A DNA stretch of 64,000 nt from Lophium mytilinum (taxonomy: Eukaryota > Ascomycota > Dothideomycetes > Mytilinidiales > Mytilinidiaceae): assembly GCA_010093605.1 (NCBI GenBank), contig MU004181.1, positions 1,116,001-1,180,000 on the forward strand. The letters are read 5' to 3'. Below, one piece after another: positions 1 to 10,487 of this stretch (positions are counted from its first letter, which is position 1; the number at the start of each line of letters is the position of its first letter). The notes below the pieces were generated by a model. It saw only the letters and a program-made list of their open reading frames with translations, was not told where the DNA came from and ran no database searches. The position numbers were made by a program, and so were the translations under genes.

Positions 1-2795
1 ACGGGAGGTCCACCTCCTTGCTATTGGAGGCGTACAGAAATGCCTCGATCGATGGAGATCCAGCAGCAAATAGCTCTTGCGGGAGATCTCCAAGCCCTGT
101 TTCAAGCCTTGTCTGGAGATGGATGCACAAGGTCCCTGGCCGTGGACAGCCACCCGTCTAAATTGACAATTAACGGGAACAAGCCACAGGTTCGCACAAC
201 GCGGGCCCGAGAATCAAGTACTGGGTCGGCCCAAGGCTTGACGGCGGATTGCGAAAGAGCTCAGGGGGCGAATCGAGCAGTGTGAGAGGCTGTTGACCAG
301 TGCCGGCTTCCTGTCAGCTCCGCAGGGCGTTATAGGTGTGGCTGGGTAAGCCAATAGACGGCCTGAATTGGGTAGTTCTCAATAGAAGAAGGATCCGGAG
401 GAGCCGCCAGGCTGATGCCGCGGCTTGCGTGGTAGTAAACGCCATATAGACGGGCATACAGGCAGAGAATCTACAGAGCTCGATACGGCAGGTCTACGAA
501 GGCATTTGGATGTGGCGATTGGCATTATGCACCTCCTGCCAGCCGACTTGCCGACCTGCCAAAAGGAAGCATGCGGTGCCTGGACGATCGACTGGCGTCC
601 TCTCCCCACAGCCGGACAGATCGGACAGCTCGACACGGCTATCTCGGCCACTTGCGGAGACTCTTCCTGTACGACGCCGCGTGCCTCTACAGCGTGTTGC
701 ACAGTCGAGGACACAGTGGCAAGGCGAGAAATGATGGCGGCGGCGGTTTGAAGATGGAGATTTGGGTTAGATGTGTGGCACACCTGAATGCCAATCAGGA
801 GAACCGCGACGAGGAGCAGGGCTCGAGCAGTCTGGCAGCACGCAGCGATGGACCCACCGTCACGAGGCATGCCAGATCGCTATGACCTGCATGCTCTAGC
901 CCTTGACAGCTGCGGGGAGCACTGGTTGCGTCTCGAGTAGGCTTGGAGGAAAAGAAAGCGCACGAGAGGCAACGGCGGCCTCTGGTCACCGCAGCGGAGC
1001 TACAGCAGGAGCCGTGGCTGGAGGCGTCGCACAGGGGAACACGGTGCGGTGACGTGCGGGTGGAGAATGAAATGACGGTCCCAATCTGAGGTGGATTGCG
1101 AGCCGTATGAGGTGGATTGAGGCCCATATTCAACCAGCTGCTCGGCCCACGGCACCCACACGAGCATCATCGCGACAAACACCGCAGGCGAAGGGCCGAT
1201 AGCATCACGAGTTCACGACACCAGTGTGCCAGTGAGGCCCGGGAGTGCCCTATCTCCACCCGGTGCCCGTGTTTGTTTACAGTGGACTGTCTTCACGACC
1301 GTTTGGTTATTTTAAGGCACAGGGTTTGGCAGAGGGAGGGATGTCGAGGTGAAACGGCGCGCCAGGGCCAGCTGGTGTCTCCACGAAAGGGCCTTGGCCT
1401 TCATGGAGCGTCTGGGGCCCATATCTTGCCCAGGCTTTTGGTGCTGTTCCCCCTGCATGACGCGCCGCTGCTTGGGCCGAGCGCTGAGGACTGCCGCACT
1501 TCGCGCCCAATGACATGCCGGCGACGAGGGGACAATCTGCCAGCGGAAATCAGGGTCGTGGATTGCTCTCCCCTTGTGCTGCCGCGATCTGCCAGCCGTC
1601 GTTGCTGGTCGTTGCTGTCGGCGAGGATGGAGGACGCGGCGAGATTGCTCGATACTGAGCTATGGAGCCCCCGGCTTCCTCTCCTCGTCCTTCACTTCGC
1701 CGGCCCGCTTTGGGATGAACTCGTGGCTGCCGCGTCGCCTTTTCGGGCTCTCTGGCGCACCGCTGGGCCCATTCCAGCTTAGATGCGGCCGTGCCGAGTG
1801 CGCCGACCTGTTTGCAACCGTGAGATGGAGCCCGCTGATTCGTCGACGCCCTGGAGGTGTGCCTGCAGCCTGTCACGCTGAGCCGATTCCGCCATCAGCC
1901 ATCGTTCCAGAGGTTGCGTGCCGTGTCGTCTTAATCGTGATGAGCAGCACTGCGAGCTCCGTCGGCAACGACACCGCGGGACGAGCGAGCTGTCGTTGCA
2001 ATTGTGCCGGAGCAGCGCACGCCGAAGCAATGCTCACAGTGCTCAGCGTTGTCGGGCCGGGGAAATGAAGATGCAGCGCGCCGTTGAGAGTCGAAATTTG
2101 TCTTGCACAGGCACCCAGCCTGTCCCGAGCAGCGCGGGCCTTCTCCTCTTTTGATAGCCATGCCGCACCTGGGCAGGCTAGCTCCTTCCGCCGCCTGGCC
2201 GGCCTGCTCCTGCCCACCTGTCGAGATAAACGAAGCCTAGGGTTCTCCAGCCAATGCGCCGAATCCCAACTCGACAACACCATCGCTTCTCTCTCACCAC
2301 CCCAAGAAGCCTTCCTCTTCACCCTCACCCCCCCTCCGCACCCCCTCCAGGCCAGCACCGCACTCCCGTGCGCCTGCGCCGTTCCGCTCCTTAAGCACCG
2401 TCATTCCTTAATACCCCATCCTAGGAGCCTGTCGTCCCAACCTGTTGCCGTCGCCGTCTCCCTACTGTGAGAGCCTCGCCGTGCCGCGTCCTCGCGCAAC
2501 CGCCTGCCGCCGCAGACTTACTGACTGTCTGCTCTCCAGCTAATACCATTGTGCTCTATCTCCTTGAAGCGTTGCTTCGTCGCGTCTAGGCCCATCTTCG
2601 TACATGTGCCACGACTGCACGCCAGCCACCGTTCCCCATCTCACGGTACCTGGATCGTAACCTCCAACTTCACCGCTCGAATTTCACCATCTGCGCACAA
2701 CGAGTCGCTGCTACGGGCTTGGCAGCACTCTCTTAATCTCATAGCACTCTGTCTGCGAGACGAAAAGGCTGCCGTCGACTGCTCTCTCTGCCACC
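1..2795. other. Gene-free GC-rich upstream region
   Basis: No convincing gene is seen. Open frames up to about 220 codons exist on both strands and overlap one another, as expected by chance in GC-rich DNA, and none resembles a known protein. The last 500 bases (about 2275-2540) are strongly C/T-rich on the + strand, which is typical of fungal promoters and 5' leaders, so they are probably the promoter and leader of the gene that starts at 2796. Confidence 0.6.
2275..2540 (+). promoter_or_regulatory. Pyrimidine-rich promoter/leader tract
   Basis: A long run dominated by C and T on the + strand ends about 250 bases before the start codon at 2796. CT-rich blocks commonly mark transcription start regions in filamentous fungi. 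No TATA element stands out. The role is inferred from composition and position only. Confidence 0.4.
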
Positions 2796-5615
2796 ATGGC
2801 TCAGATTGCCCTGCCACGACAGCACGTTACTCAGCCGTCCGAAACTCACACCATGGGCTCACCGCTCTACCAGCGGCGAGGTGCCTCTGCTTCGGGCCCC
2901 ATTGAGCTCATCGCCAATCCTGATTTCGTTTTCCCGCAACGTTCGCCCGCAGACACTACCGACTCGACCCCTTCGTCCAGACGGCCAATGTCGCTCCAGG
3001 CTATGCCTACCGGACGGCGAGGATCGGCTGGAGGGCTACGCCAGAAGTCTGTCAGTGCCTTGCCGCTGCCAGACTTCAGCTTCAATCCTTCTGCCGCGGA
3101 CCAGCTCGTAGCGACGGCCCCCATCACACCTCCAATCTCGCCCATTGCCACAACACCCACGACCCCCTCTAGGAATATAGGACATCGGCGACGTGGAAGC
3201 GAGTTCATTGGTGGTGACGCGAGGCCTGGAGGCATGAGCATTCTGAGTTCAAGCCCTACCAAGGCTGAACCCGTGCTGCCTCCTCCAGCTGCCCTCCGCC
3301 CTGGCCCTCCCGCTGGCCGCCGTGGTCACGCCCACCGTCGGTCTGGTGCCATCTCGTCTCACGACCTGTCGTCCATTCTCCAGCCGACTGATGCCAACGC
3401 CACGACACGAGCTGGAAGTGCTCCTGTAACGCCAATGGAGGATGAGATCAAGCCGTTCTTCGGTCACTCCGTAAACAAGTCGATCTCACAACCGTCCTTG
3501 CATTCTTCAGCAATGGAGGACGACGCTTTGTTTCAAGATGGCTCTGATGGTCCCGATTCATCTCCACGACGGCCGCCATCGAGAGCACGAGTAGGATTTT
3601 CTGACCGCGTTGAGTACATTCGGCCACTGTCAACGATTTCTTCCGAGACGGAGAGTTCGCTATCAACTATTCGTGGCCATTCAGTCTCAAACAGCCTTTC
3701 ATCCGTTATCAGCAATGGAGCAGCTAGCCCACCTACTGCTCGTATGGCCCGCCCTTCTCTGAACACCACATTTGAGGATGACGCCCGACCGAGCACAGCC
3801 GGTGCCGTGCTTGACAACAAGCTCAGGAACAACGCCTTCGGCGGAGACCTGTTCAGTCGCAAGCGCCCAATGTCGGCAGTTGTGCCGAGCTCGCCTGGGT
3901 CTGCTGGAAGCCCCATGAGCACACCACGAATCCCAGCCAAGCGACGAGGCTTCTTCCGCTTAGACCATGGCCGTCGTAGCGAGTCCTCACTGCATCTGGA
4001 GAGCATGAATCCTGCGAGTGCTTCCGACGCTTCTCTTTCTGCAGATACGCTGGAATCTCCCCCAGCCTCCCCGGACCGAGTTGTAGACCAAGCTGAAGAA
4101 GCGCAGCCTTCCGAAAAACCGAAATGCTCTCCCCGGAAAACTCAACGAAAACCGCGCAAGGTAAAGTCTTGGGCTAATGCTATCATTTCTCGAAAGGCCC
4201 GCCATGGACACAAGGTCAAGAACAGGGCTCCGACACCCCCGCCGGAACCTTCCGCGCCTGTGGACGATGAATATGAAGACCTGGACTTCGGTGCCAATTT
4301 CGACGTTGATAATACTGTCACCATTGTCTCTCCTCCACCCGAGTCAGCTGAGCGACCCAGGTTGGAGACCGATTTCGCCTCGTGGAAACCCAAGGAGTTC
4401 AAACGACAAAACTCAGATGCCTTGAGCCCGGTGATCGACCTGGATGCTGCTCTAGGACCCTTCAACACACCTATAGGTCCCAACGGACGCGGCAACGGTC
4501 GTGGGTTCTCGGGTGCTAGACGGACGATGCACAGTGCGGGAGGGGTTTTGCAAAATCATCGTCGAACTGAGAGTGCCCCTGAACTCGTTCCGTTTGAGTT
4601 CAGAGCTACCGCCATCGCTACAACTTCGCCAATGGCAGACGTCTTCGAAGAAGAGGAGGAAGAGGATGATGCCGAGATGACCGAAGTGCGAACGCCGTCT
4701 ATTGATATCGTCACAGAAGAAGTCGAGGACGAATCGGAGGAGCCCAGTATTGGTATTCAGGTCGTTGACACAGACGACGTCAGCAGCGGCTCCGCCATCA
4801 ACTGGAACTTTAATGACGGACTCCGTATCAAACACAATGACAAGGCTTGCCCCCAGGCATCTGTAGAGGATGTTGCTCCCCATGAAGTTTCCTACTCACG
4901 GGAGGAGACTCCTGTCCCATTCGAGCGTCAGGACTCTATAGCGATTGGAGCGGATCCTGTGGAGGTTGTCGAGGATTACGAAGAGCCCCGAACGTCGTCG
5001 TTGACTCGTTCTTCCGACTCCACTATCACTCCCACGATGTCTGAAGACGAGGCCAAGCAGACTCGACAACTCCATCTACCACTCCCTCTTACGCACCAGA
5101 ATCTCATGACTCCGGACACTTTCACGAACTCTACCTACTCCTCACCAGATTTCAGGTCCAGCCAAACCTCATTCGACACGCAACGCCTTGGTACTGCCTC
5201 GTCTTCTATCACCGACTATAGGACAATGAATCCAGCACACTTCGGCGAGCCTGGCCCAGAACTTCGGGTTTCGGTCGATGACGTCCCTTCTCTGACAAGC
5301 AGCAGGTCGACAATGACGAGTGCGCTTCATAACACATTCCCACTGATGAGCCCTCGGAACCCTAGCGAACGTACGGGTTCCATGAGCTCAATCCCCAGCG
5401 ACGTGTCTGAGCGACGTAGGAAGCGTTCTAGCATTGCCAGTCTATCCAGACTCATTCAAGGTTCTTCCTTTGGTGAGAAGAGCAAGCTGTCAATTGAGCA
5501 TAGACCACAATCCGCGCACATGGAAACTACAACCAAGGATCCTAAAGTCAAGAAGCACAAGCGATTGAGCAAGATGATGCAGTTCTGGAAGCCCAAGGAA
5601 TCCTCCCATAACTGA
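2796..5615 (+). CDS. Ser/Pro-rich 'cell wall proline-rich'-type protein
   Basis: This intronless gene encodes 939 residues. The start is the ATG at 2796 in a CCACC-ATG context; a second in-frame ATG lies 19 codons later. The protein is almost entirely low-complexity: rich in Ser, Pro, Thr and Arg, with many SP/TP and RRxS-type sites that suggest phosphorylation. An acidic block lies near residue 620 (run of Glu/Asp) and a basic cluster closes the protein (KKHKRLSKMMQFWKP). A motif near residue 381 (RRGFFRLDHGRR) and the C-terminal SIASLSRLIQGSSFG segment look conserved. There is no signal peptide or membrane segment, so the 'cell wall' label used for similar fungal proteins should be read as a name, not a location. 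I recognise the general type from filamentous ascomycetes but cannot assign a function. Confidence 0.8.
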   Translation: MAQIALPRQHVTQPSETHTMGSPLYQRRGASASGPIELIANPDFVFPQRSPADTTDSTPSSRRPMSLQAMPTGRRGSAGGLRQKSVSALPLPDFSFNPSAADQLVATAPITPPISPIATTPTTPSRNIGHRRRGSEFIGGDARPGGMSILSSSPTKAEPVLPPPAALRPGPPAGRRGHAHRRSGAISSHDLSSILQPTDANATTRAGSAPVTPMEDEIKPFFGHSVNKSISQPSLHSSAMEDDALFQDGSDGPDSSPRRPPSRARVGFSDRVEYIRPLSTISSETESSLSTIRGHSVSNSLSSVISNGAASPPTARMARPSLNTTFEDDARPSTAGAVLDNKLRNNAFGGDLFSRKRPMSAVVPSSPGSAGSPMSTPRIPAKRRGFFRLDHGRRSESSLHLESMNPASASDASLSADTLESPPASPDRVVDQAEEAQPSEKPKCSPRKTQRKPRKVKSWANAIISRKARHGHKVKNRAPTPPPEPSAPVDDEYEDLDFGANFDVDNTVTIVSPPPESAERPRLETDFASWKPKEFKRQNSDALSPVIDLDAALGPFNTPIGPNGRGNGRGFSGARRTMHSAGGVLQNHRRTESAPELVPFEFRATAIATTSPMADVFEEEEEEDDAEMTEVRTPSIDIVTEEVEDESEEPSIGIQVVDTDDVSSGSAINWNFNDGLRIKHNDKACPQASVEDVAPHEVSYSREETPVPFERQDSIAIGADPVEVVEDYEEPRTSSLTRSSDSTITPTMSEDEAKQTRQLHLPLPLTHQNLMTPDTFTNSTYSSPDFRSSQTSFDTQRLGTASSSITDYRTMNPAHFGEPGPELRVSVDDVPSLTSSRSTMTSALHNTFPLMSPRNPSERTGSMSSIPSDVSERRRKRSSIASLSRLIQGSSFGEKSKLSIEHRPQSAHMETTTKDPKVKKHKRLSKMMQFWKPKESSHN

Positions 5616-6673
5616 AGCGCACCCTCAACATCCTCGTAAATCTCTACATACAATAACCCCCACCTCACCCCTCCTCTCACTCACTTTAATAACCGGACGG
5701 CGAGGTCGGCGTCACCACCGGCCTATGTTGATGGCACGACATGATGGACATTTCCTTTAAACAACAACCTTCCTCGCAGTAGCGAGGCTATGAACTTTTG
5801 CAATGGCGCAGGGCTTTCCAAATCACTCTTTTTGACTCTCTTTGCAACACGGCGTACATGCATCAGTGTACGAACACATATTCTCCGACTAGGGGACCAA
5901 TTTCCTTTTTTCTGTTTCTGCATCTACCGACCCGCCTCTGCGACTTTCATTAGCTCGCGAGCGGACCACCGATCTGGCGGACGTTTTGGTTTTGAAGGAT
6001 CTACCTAAACGCCAGCGAAGAAACGTTTCTGGTCGTTGGGCCCACTACCAAAACAGGGCGAAAATGTTGGGCTCTTTTTCTTCACAGACGAGGGATGCTA
6101 TGTGGTGGTAGACAGTTTTTCTCTTCTTTTCTCTCTCTTTTCCTCATTTTGAAGGCTGGAGGGTCCTTATACCAATGGCTCCCTCTCTCTTCACGGCTTT
6201 TGGTTCTGGCATATTGATGTCGAGAATGGGCGAGATATCGCCTGTGCGACTTCGACAGGGATTGGGATGGATGGATGGAATCAGGCGGAATGCCTATGGA
6301 CTCGGGATTGCGGAATTATGGACGGATACGGCAAATGCAAAATTGTCCTTCTGACTCTATGATGTGTCTATGGTGTATGATTGAGTGATGGTGCGTAGCC
6401 ATGTGTTGTTGGTGCCAATCTCAGGCACAAACAAGGCGTGAATCCTTCTTCTGATTTGTGGACCATAAACCCACTGAACTTTCAAACCCAACTCGCGCTA
6501 CTCATTTCCGTCCAGTAATCCGAAGTGATGCAGCAATTGATGCGGTTGGCTCACATGGCTGATGTCACGTGTTTAGAAGTGCACGTGACTTTGGCACTAC
6601 TAGCATCAAGCTCCACCTCAAGGCCGAGTCGCGTATTCCAGTCCTTGAGCTCAACACCACATCCCCACATACT
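5616..6673. other. Intergenic: 3' region then promoter of coiled-coil gene
   Basis: No gene is seen. The segment contains a pyrimidine-rich run at about 6112-6160 and, close to the next gene, a pair of inverted CACGTG boxes, listed separately. The first part is probably the 3' untranslated region of the upstream gene. Confidence 0.5.
6564..6589. promoter_or_regulatory. Inverted pair of CACGTG (bHLH) boxes
   Basis: GTCACGTG at 6564-6571 and CACGTGAC at 6582-6589 form an inverted repeat with a 10-base spacer, 85-110 bases upstream of the ATG at 6674. CACGTG is the classic E-box bound by fungal bHLH proteins such as Cbf1 or SREBP-type factors. The sites are read directly; use as a regulatory element is inference. 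Confidence 0.5.
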
Positions 6674-8632
6674 ATGACTGACGCCGAAGACAAAGAAAAG
6701 GCCGAAAAGGTCGCCGCGGCCAAGAAACGGGTACGTGCAGTTCCAGCGTTTCGCCTCAATGTTATGTTCAGGAAACCTCCCCACCCCGATAGTCTGTCCT
6801 CTTGTGTAGCTCCAAAATGGATTCACCCCACCAACCCCTACATCCGCAACTCTGCGAATGACACTAAGCCTTTGATATAATGCTAATTTCGATTCCCTCT
6901 GTAGTACGAGCAATTAAAGAAGCAGAAAGCCAAAAAGGGTGGCGCAAAGAAAAAGGACGACAAGCCTGAGAGTGAGAACGCCGCTGCTTCTGCTTCCACC
7001 GAGAAGGCGGACGATGCAGCCGATGGTGGTGAAACTGCTGAACCAATCGAAGACGCGGACGACACGGATGCTACGAAATCTACGCACGCGCCGAAGCCGT
7101 CCATTACCCTCGAGTCGCGACTCCGATCTAATTCCTTTCGTCGCAATACCTTGACTTCGCCGACATTGCCCCCTTTGAGTCCGGGAGATGGGGCAGGCGC
7201 GGCGGGAGACGTGTTTCGGAAGCAGGCCTTGAGGATTGAGGAGCTGGAGAAGGAGAACAAGCGGTTGCAGTCCGAGGCTGGAGATGCGGAGGGGCGGTGG
7301 AAGAAGACGGAGGAAGAGCTGGAAGAGCTGCGGGAGGCGAGTGGGGAGGTTGCTGAGTTGAAGAATAAGGCAGATCGGGTGGGCGTGATGGGTGATGAGT
7401 TAGAGAAGCTGGTATGTATTCACAGCAGAGCTCCATTTGGATCTAGAGATATGAACAACTGCTGATCTGATATCCATCCACAGAAAACCGAACTCGCATC
7501 CCTCCAACGCCAAAATGCCCATCTCCAAACCCAAACCACCAAGCATGCTCGCCGCATCTCGACATCCTCACCCTCGTACACTGACACAACCGACCTAGCC
7601 GCTCAGCTCGCCTCCAAAGCCGCAACCATCGAATCCCTCGAGCTCGAAATCTCCAACCTACACGCTCAGGCCACGGCCGCCCAATCCACAACCTCATCCC
7701 ACCTCACGCAAATCTCGACGCTCGAAACCGCCCTCGCCAAAGCCGAAAGCGCCGCGGCCTCATCAGCACAAGAACTCGCCGACCTGAAGCAAAACCTCGA
7801 GCACGCCGCCGAACGCGCCGCCGCCGAAGGCTCCTCCCGCAGCAGCGCGGAAACCCGCATCGCGCAACTCGACGCGTCCCTCGCAACAGCCACCCGCCAC
7901 GCCTCGACGGCCGCTGAGCGCGCCGAGCTGCTGGAGAAGAAGGTCGAGACGCTGACAACGCTGCACCGCGAGTCGGACAACCGGTCGCAGGCGCGGGCGC
8001 GCGACCAGCAGCGCACCGAGCGCGAGCTGGCCGAGTTCCGCACGCGGCTCACGGGGCTGAGCAACGAGAACGCGCGGCTGCGCGAGGCAGAGCAGCGGCG
8101 GCGCAAGGCCGAGGTCAGCGGGGTGGATGATGGCGGCGTGCAGGAGCTGGTGGATGAGGAGCGCGAGCGCATGGCGGCGAAGGTCCGCGAGCTCGAGGAG
8201 GAGGTGTTTGAGCTCAGGCGCGGCGTTTGGCGCGATCGTAGGCGTGAGATGCAGCCCGCGCTGGATCCGGATGCGGGATTCCAGGAGGTGGACCTGTCGG
8301 GGGATCAGTCGCCGCAGCAGCGGGCGAGGGGGAGGGGCGGCAGTAGCTTCCAGGACGTGATTAGTAGTGGGATTAGTGCGTTTACGGGGCAGGCTGCTAG
8401 GCGGGGGTCGTCGGCCAAGGGAGTGCAGCCTAGGAAGCAGAGTCTGGGGCTGCTGAGTGAAGATGATGATTTCGAGTTCGATGAGGAGGCGTTCCGGAAG
8501 GCGCAGGAGGAGGAAGGGCGGAAGAGGATCGAGAGGGTCAGGGAGGTGAAGAGGGGACTGAAGGCGTTTGAGGGGTGGAGGGTGGATGTTGTGGATGTGA
8601 GGGCAGGGGCTGGGGGTGTGTTTGAGGTGTAG
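6674..8632 (+). CDS. Coiled-coil protein, 'M protein repeat' type
   Basis: Three exons: 6674-6730, 6905-7411 and 7484-8632. Introns start GTACGT and GTATGT and end TAG and CAG, and phase is kept, giving 570 residues. The N-terminus is Lys/Glu-rich, followed by a short Lys cluster (KKQKAKKGGAKKKDDK) and an acidic linker. From about residue 105 to 420 the sequence is nearly continuous heptad-like Leu/Glu/Arg/Ala coiled coil. The C-terminal part has a conserved-looking acidic patch (LLSEDDDFEFDEEAF). No signal peptide or membrane segment is present. Fungal proteins of this build are often annotated 'M protein repeat protein' and may act as golgin-like tethers or cytoskeletal scaffolds; that role is inference. 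The exon before the first intron is only 19 codons. Confidence 0.85.
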
Positions 8633-9539
8633 GTTGGGTATGGAGAACATAGATAGGGAGTACAGGGGCGGCGTTCAAGTACTGGTGGCTAGGTATTGTT
8701 AGACACAATTTTCGCTTTTGTCCTAAAGAAAATCTTGGCGGGCAAAGAGTGTCGAGTACAGAACGTTTAAAAAAATTCTTGAACGTGTCAAGAATCTGGA
8801 ATCCACTGAGACCAAGCATGAGGTCCAATCTGGGGGCTGTGGGCGAAAGGCATGCGATTTGGAGCGAAAGTTAGGACTGATTGCTCGCTAGGTCTCAAAT
8901 CAAGCCTCATTTTCATCGTGGCTAGGGCTTGAGATAGGATGCTGAGGTGCTTCGATCTAGTGAAGGTATGAGAAATTCACAAGCTCTGAGCTTCGAGTTT
9001 GCGACTAAAGGCTTGATGCGTACAACGCTCAGCTATAAATTTTAGCTTTCCTCGCAACTTCTTGTAGTACGTACTCTGACAGGCTTTAGAAACTCCGAGT
9101 ACGATGCAAAGGCAGACGCGTTGAATATTAGACTGCATTTTGGGTTACTGGAGGCATGCTACCTAGGGCACTCCTTACAGCGATACCAAGAGAGCAAAAG
9201 TGAAGCCAAAGCAGTCGTATATGTATATGCTCAAACCTACAACCTACACACAATAAGCCATAGATCACCCTAGCGTACACTAAGTCACTATTGATTATAG
9301 CTGCTGTAAGGAAAAGTGAATTGTATTCGAAAGACCTTATCTACTTGAGTGGAAAAGGCCTTGACACTTGAAAAACTGGTAGACCTATATCAAGCCAACC
9401 AATATAATTCTCTTATAGAGAATTTGAAGCAGATGGGTAGTGCTGAAGACCGTTACTATTCCCGTCTGTCAAGACCGAACAGCCGCCTCTCCGTCCCAAG
9501 GCCTCCCCTCAGGACCACTTCCTACCCTTCCACCCTCAC
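8633..9539. other. Intergenic, AT-richer, no gene seen
   Basis: This lies between the convergent coiled-coil (+) and secreted-protein (-) genes. No open frame with coding character and no clear repeat was found. It probably holds the two 3' untranslated regions. Confidence 0.5.
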
Positions 9540-10362
9540 CTAGGCCACAAACTCCCGGGCCTCGCGAGTATCCATCGAAGCGCCAGGAGGGACTGGAGCG
9601 CCGGGGCCAAGCGGGATTGGCGCCAAGTCTTCGAGCGACCTCGGCGGCTTGTTTTTCTTCTTATCCTTTGAATCGTCGCCCTTCTTTTTCCCCTTCGAGT
9701 CGTCGCCCTTCCCCTTCCCCTTCTTCACGTCGCCCTTCAGCTTTGCGTTGTAACCATTCTTAATGTCGACATCCGGGTCAGGGCTGCAACTAAAAAACAG
9801 CGAGGCCCAGGCCGGATCACTCTTTTGCAACGTCTGGCCCCAGGGCTTCCCGCCCGGCAACGACTGTTTCGGAGGCGTCCTGACCGTGTAATTGTCGATG
9901 CGGTCGACTGAATCTTTGTTCTCACCGGTGTAGACCTTGCATTCCCAGCCCGTATAGGTTGTAACTAGACAAGAGGGAAGGCGGAGTCAGTCTAGCTGCC
10001 AGATGTATTGACTAGTGAGGGATGGGGAAGAGAAACTTACTGGAGCACATGGATGCGGGGTCCAGATCATAGACTGCGTAGCTTTTATATCCGTCTACAG
10101 AAAATTTAGAAATGGAATGATGAGGTTTTGGTTAGGCCGTAAGTTGAGGCACGCGGGAACGTGTCCAGAACTTTTGATCGGACAGTGGAGTAAGCGTACC
10201 CAGTTCATTGATGCAGCCCGAGCCAGTGTATCCCAGCCAGTGTACCCCTTTAGGTCCCTTAGAATTAGCGTCTCTCCAGATTGCCAGCTTGGTAGCAGAG
10301 ACGGTAGAAATCATAGAGGCGGCGGCGAGGCAAGCCACGGCGAGGGCAGTGAAGGAGACCAT
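9540..10362 (-). CDS. Small secreted Lys-rich protein, four mature Cys
   Basis: Three exons on the minus strand: 10362-10200, 10094-10041 and 9964-9540, with GT-AG introns and consistent phase, giving 213 residues. The first 23 residues are a textbook signal peptide ending near VSA-TK. The mature protein has four Cys (residue 50 and three later, in MCS, ECK and SCS contexts), enough for two disulphides. Its C-terminal third is a Lys/Gly/Asp low-complexity stretch with the unit GDDSK repeated, followed by a Pro-rich tail. No enzyme motif is seen. Size, secretion and Cys content fit a candidate effector or surface protein, but the basic repeat is unusual and I recognise no family. It sits alone beside a 6.4-kb gene-free interval and has a phased tandem repeat just upstream. 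Confidence 0.75.
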
Positions 10363-10403
10363 TTTGCTTGAGGCTTAGGTGGTCGAAGTAAAGTTAGAGT
10401 AGA

Positions 10404-10487
10404 GTTGTAAGTATTTCGAGGAGAGTTGCAAGTAGTCGGAGTGTCGTTGCAAGTAGTTTGAGTAGCGTTGCGAGTTGTTTGAAGAGG
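10404..10487 (-). repeat. Four-unit, 21-bp-period tandem repeat upstream of secreted gene
   Basis: Four imperfect units begin with GTTG at 10404, 10425, 10446 and 10467 (+ strand), an exact 21-base period. The core GTTGCAAGTAGT is shared by the two middle units and degenerate in the outer two. The array lies 42-125 bases upstream of the secreted-protein ATG, so it is in its promoter or 5' leader. It is out of frame with that start, so it does not extend the protein. Confidence 0.7.

Noticed and set aside
379-2358. Several overlapping frames of 100-220 codons on both strands
   Set aside because: They overlap each other, lack recognisable protein patterns, and sit in a GC-rich upstream region.
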